Below are positions 34,019 through 42,824 of a DNA stretch of 64,000 nucleotides, piece after piece. Every line of letters starts with the position of its first letter. The stretch's first letter is position 1. This stretch comes from an uncultured Clostridium sp. (lineage in GTDB: Bacteria > Bacillota > Clostridia > Lachnospirales > Lachnospiraceae). A program made the translations under genes and the position numbers. The stretch covers positions 1 to 64,000 of the forward strand of contig CAKSBP010000012.1 of the NCBI GenBank assembly GCA_934438135.1, in the 5' to 3' direction. The notes beneath the pieces were generated by a model. That model saw only the letters and a list, made by a program, of their open reading frames with translations. It did no database searches and was not told the DNA's origin.

Positions 34019-36694
34019 ATGATGAAAAAAATAGTAATTGGAATATTAGCGCATGTCGATGCTGGAAAGACAACTTTGTCCGAAAGCATGCTTTATCTGA
34101 GCGGGAAAATCCGAAAGCTTGGCCGGGTAGACAACAAAGATGCGTATTTAGATACTTATGAATTAGAGCGTAAGCGAGGCATTACCATATTTTCGAAACA
34201 GGCGGAGTTAGAACTTGGTGATACATCTGTTACATTGCTTGATACGCCGGGGCATGTGGATTTTTCAGCAGAGATGGAGCGAACACTTCAGGTGTTAGAT
34301 TATGCGGTTCTGGTAATCAGTGGTGCCGATGGTGTTCAGGGACACACGAAGACATTGTGGCGTCTTCTTTCTATTTATAAGGTACCGGTTTTTCTATTTA
34401 TTAATAAAATGGATCAAAACGGAACGGATAAAGAGTCACTGTTACAGGAGTTAAAAGAGCAGCTGGATGATGGATGCATTGATTTTACGCAAGATGAGGG
34501 CGAAAGTTTTTACGATGAACTTGCCATGTGCGACGAATCCTTGATGGAGGAATTTCTGGAATCAGGTAAGGTGGAGATGGAACAAATGAAGCAGGCTGTT
34601 CAGAATCGAAAGGTTTTTCCATGCTTCTTTGGCTCTGCATTAAAGCTGACTGGTGTAGAAGAATTTCTTGAAGGGATTACAAAATACATCCGTTATCCTG
34701 TTTATCCAGTTGAGTTTGGAGCAAAAGTCTTTAAAATTGCCAGAGATAATCAAGGAAACCGTCTTACTTATATGAAAATTACTGGTGGAAGCCTTGCGGT
34801 GCGGACGGCACTTAGCGGAACAATTCTGCATACAGGAGAAGAGTGGAATGAAAAAGTGAATCAAATCCGTATTTACTCTGGTGAAAAGTTTGATTCAGTG
34901 AATGAAATTCAGGCGGGAGCAGTCTGTGCAGTTACGGGGCTTACTAAGACAAGTCCAGGAGAAGGCCTTGGTGTGGAAAAAGCATCTGCTATGCCGATTC
35001 TGGAACCGGTTCTTTCCTATGAAATTCTTCTGCCAACTGGATGTGATCCGAAGATGATGCTTCCAAAACTGCACCAGCTAGAGGAAGAAGTTCCAGAACT
35101 TCATATTGTCTGGGATGAAGAACTTCAGGCAATTCAGGCACAGATTATGGGGGAAGTTCAGATTGAAATCCTAAAGAGTGTAATTTCAGAACGCTTTGGC
35201 ATCAAAGTAGAATTTGGTGTTGGAAAGATTGTATACAAAGAAACTATTGCAAATACCGTAGAAGGTATTGGACATTTTGAACCACTCAGACATTATGCGG
35301 AAGTACATCTATTATTAGAGCCGGGAGAACGGGGAAGCGGACTTGTTTTTGCTGTGAACTGTAGTGAAGATGAGCTGGAGCGAAATTGGCAGCGTCTGAT
35401 TTTAACCCATTTGGAAGAAAAGGAACATCGTGGTGTGCTTACAGGAGCAGCCATTACGGATATGAAAATCACTCTTACAGCAGGACGTGCTCATAAAAAG
35501 CATACAGAAGGAGGAGATTTCCGTGAAGCCACATATCGTGCAGTCCGTCAGGGATTAAGACAGGCGGAATCCGTCCTTTTAGAGCCATATTATGCATTTA
35601 CCCTGGAAGTGCCGGAAAAAATGGTAGGACGTGCCATGACGGATGTGGAAAAGATGCAGGGAACCTGTGAAATTTCTGAGGTAAAAGAAAATATGGCTGT
35701 TTTAACTGGAAGTGCACCGGTTGCTACAATGAAAAACTACAGCAATGAAGTAACTGCTTATACAAAAGGGCAGGGACGGATGTTTTTCAGCCTGAAGGGG
35801 TATGATGTGTGTCATAATACAGAAGAAATTATTAATGCAGCTGGATACGATCCAGAAGCAGACGTATTCAATCCAACTGGTTCTGTATTCTGTGCCCATG
35901 GTGCTGGGTTCTTAGTACCTTGGGACGAAGTAAAGAATTATATGCATGTAGAAAGCTGTCTACATGGGGGACAAAGAAGAGCCCCAGAGGAAAAGGCTGT
36001 GAAAATGGCTTCTTATGTAGAGGAAGAATGGATTGATACAGAAGAAATTGACCATATTCTTTCTAAAACATTTTATTCTAATAGTGGAGCGAAAATATCA
36101 TGGAGAAAAACGAGAGGTTCTCATAAAATGGATTCGACACCAACGGTAGTTTATCGGAAAAAGCCTGTGGAACCAGAGGAAGAGTATCTTTTAGTGGACG
36201 GTTATAACATTATTTTTGCATGGAATGACTTAAATGAATTGGCGGAAATCAATGTGGAAGCAGCCCGTGGAAAGCTTTTAGATGTAATGTGTAATTATCA
36301 GGGAATCCGCAAGTGCAATGTGATTGTTGTATTCGATGCATACCGAGTGAAGGGGCATCCGACAGAAGTGTCTGATTACCGGAATATTCATGTGGTTTAC
36401 ACGCAGGAGGCAGAGACAGCAGATAATTATATTGAAAAGTTTGTGCAGAAACATTCTTCTAATTATAATGTAACTGTTGCAACTTCAGATGGAGTGGAGC
36501 AGGTTATTATCCGTGGAGCCGGATGTGCTTTGTTATCTGCCAGAGAGCTGGAGGAAGAAGTAAAGAGGGTAAATAAAGAAGCATGGGATTTTTTTGAGGC
36601 GAAGAAGGAGAAGCAGAAGAATGTGATTCTGGATTCTCTTTCGGATGAAATGAAGGAACATATGAAGAGTTTTTTACAAAGTGAAGAAAAATAA
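34019..36694 (+). CDS. TetM/EF-G-like translational GTPase fused to a YacP/Rae1 ribonuclease domain
   Basis: An 891-residue two-part protein. Residues 1-~650 follow the ribosomal-protection (TetM/EF-G) layout: AHVDAGKTTL (G1), RGITIF (G2), LLDTPGHVDF (G3), NKMD (G4), GSAL (G5), then EF-G-type domains II-V including LLEPYYAFTLEVPE. Residues ~725-850 are a NYN/YacP domain: LLVDGYNIIFAWNDL, VIVVFDAYRVKG, AETADNYIEKF and VATSDGVEQVIIRGAG, the acidic set of Rae1, which in B. subtilis cleaves mRNA in the ribosomal A site. A basic helical tail follows. Start by GAGG ten bases before two adjacent ATGs. Clinical tetracycline resistance is unlikely; a ribosome rescue or mRNA-cutting role is inferred. 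It closes a likely operon with the upstream aminopeptidase. Confidence 0.87.
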   Translation: MMKKIVIGILAHVDAGKTTLSESMLYLSGKIRKLGRVDNKDAYLDTYELERKRGITIFSKQAELELGDTSVTLLDTPGHVDFSAEMERTLQVLDYAVLVISGADGVQGHTKTLWRLLSIYKVPVFLFINKMDQNGTDKESLLQELKEQLDDGCIDFTQDEGESFYDELAMCDESLMEEFLESGKVEMEQMKQAVQNRKVFPCFFGSALKLTGVEEFLEGITKYIRYPVYPVEFGAKVFKIARDNQGNRLTYMKITGGSLAVRTALSGTILHTGEEWNEKVNQIRIYSGEKFDSVNEIQAGAVCAVTGLTKTSPGEGLGVEKASAMPILEPVLSYEILLPTGCDPKMMLPKLHQLEEEVPELHIVWDEELQAIQAQIMGEVQIEILKSVISERFGIKVEFGVGKIVYKETIANTVEGIGHFEPLRHYAEVHLLLEPGERGSGLVFAVNCSEDELERNWQRLILTHLEEKEHRGVLTGAAITDMKITLTAGRAHKKHTEGGDFREATYRAVRQGLRQAESVLLEPYYAFTLEVPEKMVGRAMTDVEKMQGTCEISEVKENMAVLTGSAPVATMKNYSNEVTAYTKGQGRMFFSLKGYDVCHNTEEIINAAGYDPEADVFNPTGSVFCAHGAGFLVPWDEVKNYMHVESCLHGGQRRAPEEKAVKMASYVEEEWIDTEEIDHILSKTFYSNSGAKISWRKTRGSHKMDSTPTVVYRKKPVEPEEEYLLVDGYNIIFAWNDLNELAEINVEAARGKLLDVMCNYQGIRKCNVIVVFDAYRVKGHPTEVSDYRNIHVVYTQEAETADNYIEKFVQKHSSNYNVTVATSDGVEQVIIRGAGCALLSARELEEEVKRVNKEAWDFFEAKKEKQKNVILDSLSDEMKEHMKSFLQSEEK

Positions 36695-36745
36695 ATCAAG
36701 GTTTATTTATAAGCATTCTGCCCTTTTTTTATAATTAATCCTAAA

Positions 36746-36773
36746 TTTACATTTTTCCATAGTATGCTATAAT
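36746..36773 (+). promoter_or_regulatory. purE promoter
   Basis: TTTACA (36746-36751), 16-base spacer, TATAAT (36768-36773) with extended TGC; 75 bases before purE. Confidence 0.75.
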
Positions 36774-36848
36774 GAAATCGAATATGCAGGAGTTTTTAGT
36801 ACATTTGGAAATTACACAAGGATTTGTGTAAGAAAGGAGCAAGAAAAA

Positions 36849-37361
36849 ATGGCTAAAGTAGGTATCCTTATGGGAAGCGATTCTGACCTTCCTATTATGA
36901 AAAAAGCGGCAGAAATGTTAGAGCAGTTCGGTATTGACTATGAGATGACAGTAATTTCCGCTCATAGAATGCCAGAAATCTTTGTTGATTATGCAAAAAA
37001 TGCAGAAGACAGAGGTATTGATGTAATTATTGCAGGTGCAGGTGGAGCAGCGCATCTTCCAGGAATGTGTGCTGCATTATTTAAGCTTCCTGTTATCGGC
37101 ATTCCAATTCATACAAAATCCCTTGGCGGTGTAGATTCTTTATATTCTATCGTACAGATGCCATCTGGAATTCCAGTTGCAACAGTAGCAATTAACGGAG
37201 CAGCAAATGCTGCTATTCTTGCAGCAGAAATGCTTTCTATTGGAGACAAAGAGTTAAGAAAGAAAGTAAAAGATTATTGTGCAGGATTAAAAGATGCTGT
37301 TGTGAAAAAAGCAGATAAACTTGATAAATTAGGTTATGAAGAATACTTAAAACAAATGTAA
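36849..37361 (+). CDS. purE: N5-carboxyaminoimidazole ribonucleotide mutase
   Basis: Moves the carboxyl group of N5-CAIR to give CAIR in IMP synthesis. The 170-residue class I protein has GSDSDLPIMKKAAE, SAHRMPE with the catalytic His, and IAGAGGAAHLPGM. The ATG follows GAAAGGAGCAAGAAAAA. It stands alone with its own promoter and terminator, separate from purMND at 4.9-7.8 kb; purK is not seen. Confidence 0.97.
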   Translation: MAKVGILMGSDSDLPIMKKAAEMLEQFGIDYEMTVISAHRMPEIFVDYAKNAEDRGIDVIIAGAGGAAHLPGMCAALFKLPVIGIPIHTKSLGGVDSLYSIVQMPSGIPVATVAINGAANAAILAAEMLSIGDKELRKKVKDYCAGLKDAVVKKADKLDKLGYEEYLKQM

Positions 37362-37371
37362 TCACATAATG

Positions 37372-37412
37372 AAACAGGCCCTTTGATTTAAAATCGGAAG
37401 GCCTGTTTTAGG
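37372..37412. terminator. bidirectional terminator, purE / PHP gene
   Basis: AAACAGGCC (37372-37380) pairs with GGCCTGTTT (37400-37408). T-rich bases follow on the plus side, and the hairpin lies downstream of both convergent genes. Confidence 0.75.
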
Positions 37413-37440
37413 TTTTATAGACTAACTATCAAAACAAAAA

Positions 37441-38295
37441 TTAGAAAAATGCTGTTAGTTCGTTGAGGATGCTGTAAGGAATAGATAAATTTCCCATTCC
37501 GGTGCCTAGGCGGATGTCAGGTTTGTTTCTGCCATGGAAGTCGGAGCCGCCGGTTCGGACCAGGTTGTATTTTGCGGCAAGGCGGCTGACGATGTTTTGT
37601 TCTTCTATGGAATAGGTCGAATAAATTGTTTCGATTCCTTTGAGACCGTGGTCGGTTAAACGTTTTACCAGGCTGTCCAGTTCGGAAGCCGGAAGATGGT
37701 AAAGAATTGGGTGAGCAAGAATTGGGATTCCACCAGCTTCTTTGATTAAATCAATGGCACCTTCCGGAGTGATAAATTTTCTCGCTACATAAAATGGTCC
37801 ATCTTCGCCTAGATATTTCTGGAATGCTTCTTTTGAAGAAGAAACATAGTTTTTCTTTACCAGCTGTTTGGCAAAGTGTGCTCTTGTGATAACAGCATCT
37901 TTCGATTCTTCCATTAAATTTTCCATGGTTATATCAAAGCCGGCATTTTGAAAATTCTGTATCATTTTTTGGTTTCGCTGTTCCCTCTCTTTTTTTAAGG
38001 CACTCAGAGTTGAATTCAATTTCTGATCCTGGCAGTTTAAGTAAAGACCAAGAATGTGAATATCCCGTTTTTTATAACCGGCAGAAAGTTCTACTCCAGG
38101 AATTACAGTTATATCCATGCCTTTATTTTTTAATGTTTCCGCATAGGAAATGGCATAAGAGACACCGTCAATTGTGTCATGGTCAGTCAAAGCAAAAGCG
38201 GAAAGGCCGCTTTTTACAGCTAAGTCGACTAATTCTTCCGGCGTACAGGTTCCATCTGAAAAGTTGGAGTGTACATGTAAATCTATGGTTTTCAT
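37441..38295 (-). CDS. PHP-domain phosphoesterase
   Basis: A 284-residue metal-dependent phosphoesterase of the TrpH/YciV (RNase AM-like) group. The four PHP motifs are present: DLHVHSNFSDGT, LTDHDTIDG, VIPGVELSAGY with ILAHPILYHL, and GGSDFHG near the end. Relatives act on nucleoside bisphosphates or RNA 5' ends; the substrate here is not determined. It is convergent with purE. Confidence 0.9.
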   Translation of the reverse strand: MKTIDLHVHSNFSDGTCTPEELVDLAVKSGLSAFALTDHDTIDGVSYAISYAETLKNKGMDITVIPGVELSAGYKKRDIHILGLYLNCQDQKLNSTLSALKKEREQRNQKMIQNFQNAGFDITMENLMEESKDAVITRAHFAKQLVKKNYVSSSKEAFQKYLGEDGPFYVARKFITPEGAIDLIKEAGGIPILAHPILYHLPASELDSLVKRLTDHGLKGIETIYSTYSIEEQNIVSRLAAKYNLVRTGGSDFHGRNKPDIRLGTGMGNLSIPYSILNELTAFF

Positions 38296-38434
38296 AGTAT
38301 CCCGTCCTTTGTTTTTAATTTTAGGTAAAGTCAGTGCTATTATAGCATAATCTCTTCTTCATGAAAAATAGTTCTATATTTAAAAATCCATCCATATAAA
38401 TAAGAGTAGAAAGTACATGTACTGGAGGTGGCTT

Positions 38435-38812
38435 ATGGGTCAGACAGCTTTAAAAGAGTCAAGGGGAATGGTCCTTGTAAAGGCGCTATTTGCATCTTAT
38501 ATCATTACGGGAATTATTCTGCTAATTCTGGCATTGATAATGTACAAATTTGAACCGTCCAGTATCGTTATCAGCTCCGGAGTGGTGTTTTCGTATATAT
38601 TTTCCGCTTTTGCTGGTGGGCTGCTGGTTGGAAAAAAGACGCCTGAAAAGAAATTCCTGTGGGGAATTGTGCTGGGAGTGCTGTATTTTGCTATTATTTT
38701 TGCGGTATCCATTTTAATGAATAAAGATATTGTTAGTAAAATGGGAAGCACCCTGACTGTATTTATTATGTGTGCATTTGGAGGTATGCTTGGCGGTATG
38801 CTAAGTTCATAA
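38435..38812 (+). CDS. TIGR04086-family membrane protein
   Basis: A 125-residue integral membrane protein with four predicted helices (about residues 16-38, 47-66, 75-95 and 103-122) and glycine-rich ends (CAFGGMLGGMLSS). I recognise the type as TIGR04086, which in Clostridia lies next to the SCIFF locus. Function unknown. The ATG at 38435 has GGAGGTGGCTT before it; the ATG at 38417 lies in front of that site and is not used. Confidence 0.8.
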   Translation: MGQTALKESRGMVLVKALFASYIITGIILLILALIMYKFEPSSIVISSGVVFSYIFSAFAGGLLVGKKTPEKKFLWGIVLGVLYFAIIFAVSILMNKDIVSKMGSTLTVFIMCAFGGMLGGMLSS

Positions 38813-38840
38813 AAAAAAACTTCCAATACATTATGAACTG

Positions 38841-38849
38841 TGGTATAAT
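38841..38849 (+). promoter_or_regulatory. SCIFF promoter, extended -10
   Basis: TGGTATAAT, about 65 bases before the SCIFF start codon. Confidence 0.6.
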
Positions 38850-38915
38850 ATCTAAAGCTGACAAGAATTTTTTGTTACATAGGAACAAAAAGTTCAAAAA
38901 AAGGAGGAACTTGCA

Positions 38916-39056
38916 GTGAAGCATATTAAAACTTTAAGTACTCGTAACTTAAAAAATACAATGAAAAAAGGCGGTTGTGGAGAATGTCAGACTTCTTGCC
39001 AATCAGCTTGTAAGACTTCTTGCACAGTAGGAAATCAGAGCTGTGAGAATCAATAA
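38916..39056 (+). CDS. SCIFF ranthipeptide precursor (six cysteines in ~45 residues)
   Basis: This 46-residue peptide starts at GTG 38916 after AAGGAGGAACTTGCA. It reads VKHIKTLSTRNLKNTMKKGG (leader) and then a core with six cysteines at 21, 24, 28, 32, 36 and 43. This is the SCIFF pattern that is nearly universal in Clostridia. In the studied relative CteA/CteB, a radical SAM enzyme forms a thioether from a cysteine to a threonine; here C32 and T37 have the same spacing (C-K-T-S-C-T). The maturase gene follows 113 bases later. The biological role of the mature peptide is not known; quorum-type signalling has been proposed for related ranthipeptides. Confidence 0.95.
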   Translation: MKHIKTLSTRNLKNTMKKGGCGECQTSCQSACKTSCTVGNQSCENQ

Positions 39057-39066
39057 TTATAGGCAT

Positions 39067-39148
39067 TGGGCAGCGGCATAAGCCGCTGCCCATTCCATGT
39101 GGGGCTTGTACCCCGCATGTTTTTTCAGGGAGGACAGCCCCACGGCTT
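39067..39148 (+). promoter_or_regulatory. intercistronic terminator/antiterminator-like switch, SCIFF to maturase
   Basis: Hairpin 1 is TGGGCAGCGGC (39067-39077) with GCCGCTGCCCA (39082-39092), 11 bp perfect. Hairpin 2 is ATGTGGGG (39097-39104) with CCCCGCAT (39111-39118), followed by GTTTTTT, a good intrinsic terminator. Downstream bases can break both: GTGGGGCT (39099-39106) pairs with AGCCCCAC (39136-39143), and AAGCCG (39080-39085) with CGGCTT (39143-39148). The first fold would lower maturase expression relative to precursor; the second would allow read-through. Confidence 0.65.
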
Positions 39149-39169
39149 AAAAGTGAAAGGAGTATTACC

Positions 39170-40537
39170 GTGATACATCAGTATAAGAGTAACGGTTTGA
39201 ATATCGTATTAGACGTAAATAGCGGGAGTGTCCATGTAGTGGATGACCTGGTTTATGATATGATCGCATTATATGAAAAATGTGATAGGGAATCCATTAT
39301 TGAAAAGATGACCGAAAAATATGCGGCGTCTGAATATAGTAAAGAGGACATAACAGAGGCTATGGAAGAAATTGAACAGCTTAAAGAAGAAGGCTGTTTG
39401 TTTACCGAGGATATATACAAAGACTATATAATGGACTTTAAGAAGAGACAGACAGTAGTAAAAGCACTATGTCTTCATATTGCCCACGACTGTAATTTGG
39501 CCTGTCAGTATTGTTTCGCAGGAAAAGGAGAGTACCAGGGTGATAAGGCTCTTATGAGTTATGAGGTTGGTAAACAAGCTTTAGATTTCCTGATTGCCAA
39601 TTCTGGGAACAGGAGAAACCTAGAGGTTGATTTCTTTGGTGGCGAACCACTTATGAATTTTGATGTCGTAAAACGTTTGGTTGAGTACGGACGGGAACAG
39701 GAAAAAATCCATGACAAGAATTTCAGATTTACCTTGACAACAAATGGTGTACTTTTAAATGATGAAATTTCAGAGTTTTTGAACAAGGAAATGTCTAATG
39801 TTGTGTTAAGTGTGGATGGCCGTAAGGAAGTTCATGACCTGATGAGACCGACAAGAAATGGAAAAGGAAGCTACGATTTAATTATGCCGAAATTCCAGAA
39901 GCTGGCGGAAGAAAGAAACCAGATGAATTATTATGTAAGAGGTACTTTTACACGTAATAACCTGGACTTTTCAAAGGATGTACTGGATCTGGCTGATTTA
40001 GGATTTAAGCAGATTTCTGTAGAACCGGTTGTTTCTAGTGAAGAAGAACCATATTCTATCAGGGAAGAAGATGTTTCACAGGTACTTTTGGAGTATGATA
40101 AGCTCGCAAAAGAAATGCTTGCACGTAAAAAAGCCGGAAAAGGATTTAATTTTTTCCATTTTATGATCGACTTAAGTGGCGGACCATGTGTAGCAAAAAG
40201 GTTATCTGGATGTGGTTCAGGAACCGAATATTTAGCGGTAACGCCGTGGGGGGATTTATATCCATGTCATCAGTTTGTAGGAAATGAAGATTTTCTGATG
40301 GGTAATGTTTTCGATGGGGTAAAGAGAACCGATATCAGAGATGAGTTTAAGCTTTGCAATGTATATGCAAAGGACAAGTGTCAGAACTGTTTTGCAAAAT
40401 TTTACTGCAGCGGTGGCTGTGCAGCGAACTCTTACAATTTCCATGGCAAAATTAATGATGCTTACGACATTGGATGTGAATTGCAGAGAAAACGTATTGA
40501 ATGTGCTATTATGATGAAAGCAGCAGAAGCATTATAG
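39170..40537 (+). CDS. scfB: SCIFF radical SAM maturase
   Basis: Radical SAM/SPASM enzyme that installs thioether bonds in the SCIFF peptide. The 455-residue protein has an N-terminal peptide-binding PqqD-like region (about 1-90), the iron-sulfur motif HDCNLACQYCFAGKG (CxxxCxxC), a core with FFGGEPLMNFD, and a SPASM tail with CGSGTEYLAVTPWGDLYPCH, then DKCQNCFAKFYCSGGCAA and a final DIGCELQ cysteine. Translation starts at GTG 39170 after AAAGGAGTATTACC. Precursor, switch and enzyme lie in this order, and secDF starts 50 bases after the stop, an arrangement that I know as common in Clostridia. Confidence 0.95.
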   Translation: MIHQYKSNGLNIVLDVNSGSVHVVDDLVYDMIALYEKCDRESIIEKMTEKYAASEYSKEDITEAMEEIEQLKEEGCLFTEDIYKDYIMDFKKRQTVVKALCLHIAHDCNLACQYCFAGKGEYQGDKALMSYEVGKQALDFLIANSGNRRNLEVDFFGGEPLMNFDVVKRLVEYGREQEKIHDKNFRFTLTTNGVLLNDEISEFLNKEMSNVVLSVDGRKEVHDLMRPTRNGKGSYDLIMPKFQKLAEERNQMNYYVRGTFTRNNLDFSKDVLDLADLGFKQISVEPVVSSEEEPYSIREEDVSQVLLEYDKLAKEMLARKKAGKGFNFFHFMIDLSGGPCVAKRLSGCGSGTEYLAVTPWGDLYPCHQFVGNEDFLMGNVFDGVKRTDIRDEFKLCNVYAKDKCQNCFAKFYCSGGCAANSYNFHGKINDAYDIGCELQRKRIECAIMMKAAEAL

Positions 40538-40586
40538 GCATCAAATTTACGTTTGACAAAAAGTAAGAGGTAAAGGAGAAAAAGCA

Positions 40587-42728
40587 ATGAAGAATAAGAA
40601 GAAAGGTATTATCAACCTGTGCCTTGTTGTAGTTGCGTTAATTGTACTAAGCTTTACAACACTTGTAGGCATAGGTGCACAGCATAAGGGTAGTGCAAAG
40701 AATATCAGATTAGGTCTCGACCTTGCCGGTGGAGTCAGCGTAACATATGAAACAGATAAAGACAACCCAACAGCACAGCAGATTAAAGATACTATCTATA
40801 AGCTCCAGAAGCGTGTAGAAGGTTATAGTACAGAATCAGCTGTTTATCAGGAAGGTTCAAACCGTATCAATGTAGATATTCCTGGTGTAACGGATGCAAA
40901 TGAAATTCTGGAAGCATTAGGTAAAGCCGGAGACATTGAATTCCAGACAGAAGATGGAAAAACAGTTATCAATGGCTCTAATATTGCAAGTGCAAAAGCA
41001 AATATCCAGGAAGATCAGACTACTGGACAGAAAAAGTATGTTGTTCAATTAACTTTAAATACATCTGGTACAAAGAAATTTGCGGAGGCAACACAGAATA
41101 ATATTGGTAAACCGATTAACATTGTTTATGATGGAAAGACAATTCAGTCTCCAACTGTAAATACTGCAATTACAAATGGTGAAGCGGTTATTGAAGGACA
41201 GGAAAGTATGGAAAAAGCAGAAAATCTTGCTTCTACCATCCGTATCGGTGCACTTCCACTGAAACTGACAGAAATCCGTTCTAACGTTGTTGGTGCAAAA
41301 TTAGGTGAAAAAGCACTGAATACCAGTTTAATTGCTGGTTTGATTGGTTTTATCCTGATTCTTTTATTTATGATTGCTTATTATAGAATTCCAGGTCTTG
41401 CAGCAAGTATTGCACTTTGTTTATATGTTGTTGCAGAACTTGTAACGATTAATGCATTTGATGTAACCCTGACACTTCCTGGTGTTGCAGGTATTATCCT
41501 CTCCATTGGTATGGCGGTAGATGCCAACGTTATTATTTTTACCCGTATCCGTGAAGAACTTGCACTTGGAAAATCAGTGCGTCAGGCTATGAAAGCCGGT
41601 TTTGATAAAGCATTATCCGCTATTATCGATGGTAACGTTACAACATTAATCGCAGCAGCTGTACTTTACTTCAAAGGTTCCGGTACTGTAAAAGGTTTCG
41701 CACAGACACTTGCAATTGGTATCGTAATTTCCATGATTACAGCATTATTTGTAACAAAGACTATTTTAAATGCATTCTATGCATTAGGATGTGACGATGC
41801 AAAATACTTTGGAGAACAGAAAGGCATTGCTAAGATTAACTACACAAAGAATATGAAAAAGTATTTTGCTTTATCTACTGTAGTTATTTTAATTGGTATT
41901 GCAGCTTTATTTGTAAACAAATCCAAAATTGGAACTATTTTAAACTATGACCTTGATTTCAAGGGTGGTTCCCAGACACAGATTACATTTAATGACAGCA
42001 ATATTCCAGCAAATTCTGAATTAGAAGCTGTTATCAAAGATGCAACTGGTTCTAAAGCTGAGATTTCTGCGATTCAGGACAAGGACGCTGTTCTTGCGAA
42101 GACAGAGACATTATCCTTAAAACAGAGAAAAGCATTAGCAAGTGAATTAAATAAAAAATACGCTATCAAAGAGAAAAACATTTCTACAGAAAGCATTAGT
42201 GCTTCTGTAAGTAATGAAATGAAAAAAGATGCAGTTATTGCAGTATTAATTGCAGCCGTATGTATGTTGATTTATATCTGGATTCGTTTCAAAGACTTTG
42301 CATTTGGTAGTAGTGCCGTTATCGCCCTGCTTCACGATGTTTTAGTTGTATTTATGGTTTATTCTGTATTTAAGATTCCAGTAGGAAGTACTTTTATTGC
42401 ATGTATGCTTACTATCGTAGGTTATTCCATCAATGCAACAATCGTTATTTTCGACCGTATCCGTGAAAATAAGAAAGGTACAAAATCAATTGAACAGGTT
42501 GAAGCAATTGTTAATGATAGTATTAATCAGACATTTACAAGAAGTATTAATACTTCCTTAACAACATTTGTTATGGTATTTGTTTTAGGTATTATGGGTG
42601 TATCTTCTGTCAAAGAATTTGCAGTTCCATTAATGGTAGGTATTGTTTGTGGATGCTATTCTTCTGTATGTATTACAGGTACAGTATGGTATTCCTTTAA
42701 AAAACTGGCGTCTAGAAAGAACGCTTAA
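40587..42728 (+). CDS. secDF: fused protein-export membrane protein SecDF
   Basis: Uses the proton gradient to help pull exported proteins through SecYEG. The 713-residue protein joins SecD (about 1-420: N-terminal helix, GLDLAGGVSVTYE, periplasmic-type P1 domain, then helices with LPGVAGIILSIGMAVDANVIIFTRIREE) and SecF (about 425-713: DFKGGSQTQI and VGYSINATIVIFDRIREN). Twelve membrane helices are expected. Start after AAAGGAGAAAAAGCA. It adjoins the SCIFF genes, whereas yajC lies at 2501. Confidence 0.97.
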   Translation: MKNKKKGIINLCLVVVALIVLSFTTLVGIGAQHKGSAKNIRLGLDLAGGVSVTYETDKDNPTAQQIKDTIYKLQKRVEGYSTESAVYQEGSNRINVDIPGVTDANEILEALGKAGDIEFQTEDGKTVINGSNIASAKANIQEDQTTGQKKYVVQLTLNTSGTKKFAEATQNNIGKPINIVYDGKTIQSPTVNTAITNGEAVIEGQESMEKAENLASTIRIGALPLKLTEIRSNVVGAKLGEKALNTSLIAGLIGFILILLFMIAYYRIPGLAASIALCLYVVAELVTINAFDVTLTLPGVAGIILSIGMAVDANVIIFTRIREELALGKSVRQAMKAGFDKALSAIIDGNVTTLIAAAVLYFKGSGTVKGFAQTLAIGIVISMITALFVTKTILNAFYALGCDDAKYFGEQKGIAKINYTKNMKKYFALSTVVILIGIAALFVNKSKIGTILNYDLDFKGGSQTQITFNDSNIPANSELEAVIKDATGSKAEISAIQDKDAVLAKTETLSLKQRKALASELNKKYAIKEKNISTESISASVSNEMKKDAVIAVLIAAVCMLIYIWIRFKDFAFGSSAVIALLHDVLVVFMVYSVFKIPVGSTFIACMLTIVGYSINATIVIFDRIRENKKGTKSIEQVEAIVNDSINQTFTRSINTSLTTFVMVFVLGIMGVSSVKEFAVPLMVGIVCGCYSSVCITGTVWYSFKKLASRKNA

Positions 42729-42750
42729 GAGATGTGAATCTAATATATGA

Positions 42751-42786
42751 AAAATGCCATGAAAGATTTCTTTCATGGCATTTTTT
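42751..42786 (+). terminator. intrinsic terminator of secDF
   Basis: AAAATGCCATGAAAGA pairs with TCTTTCATGGCATTTT with a minimal loop; six T end at 42786. Confidence 0.92.
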
Positions 42787-42824
42787 AGGCGCACATACTG
42801 GAAAATTAAAATGGGTGAATAAGT

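Noticed and set aside
34019..36694. Acquired tetracycline-resistance gene (TetM/TetO type)
   Set aside because: The GTPase part resembles them, but the gene has local base composition, sits among housekeeping genes without mobile-element signs, and carries a nuclease domain that tet genes lack.
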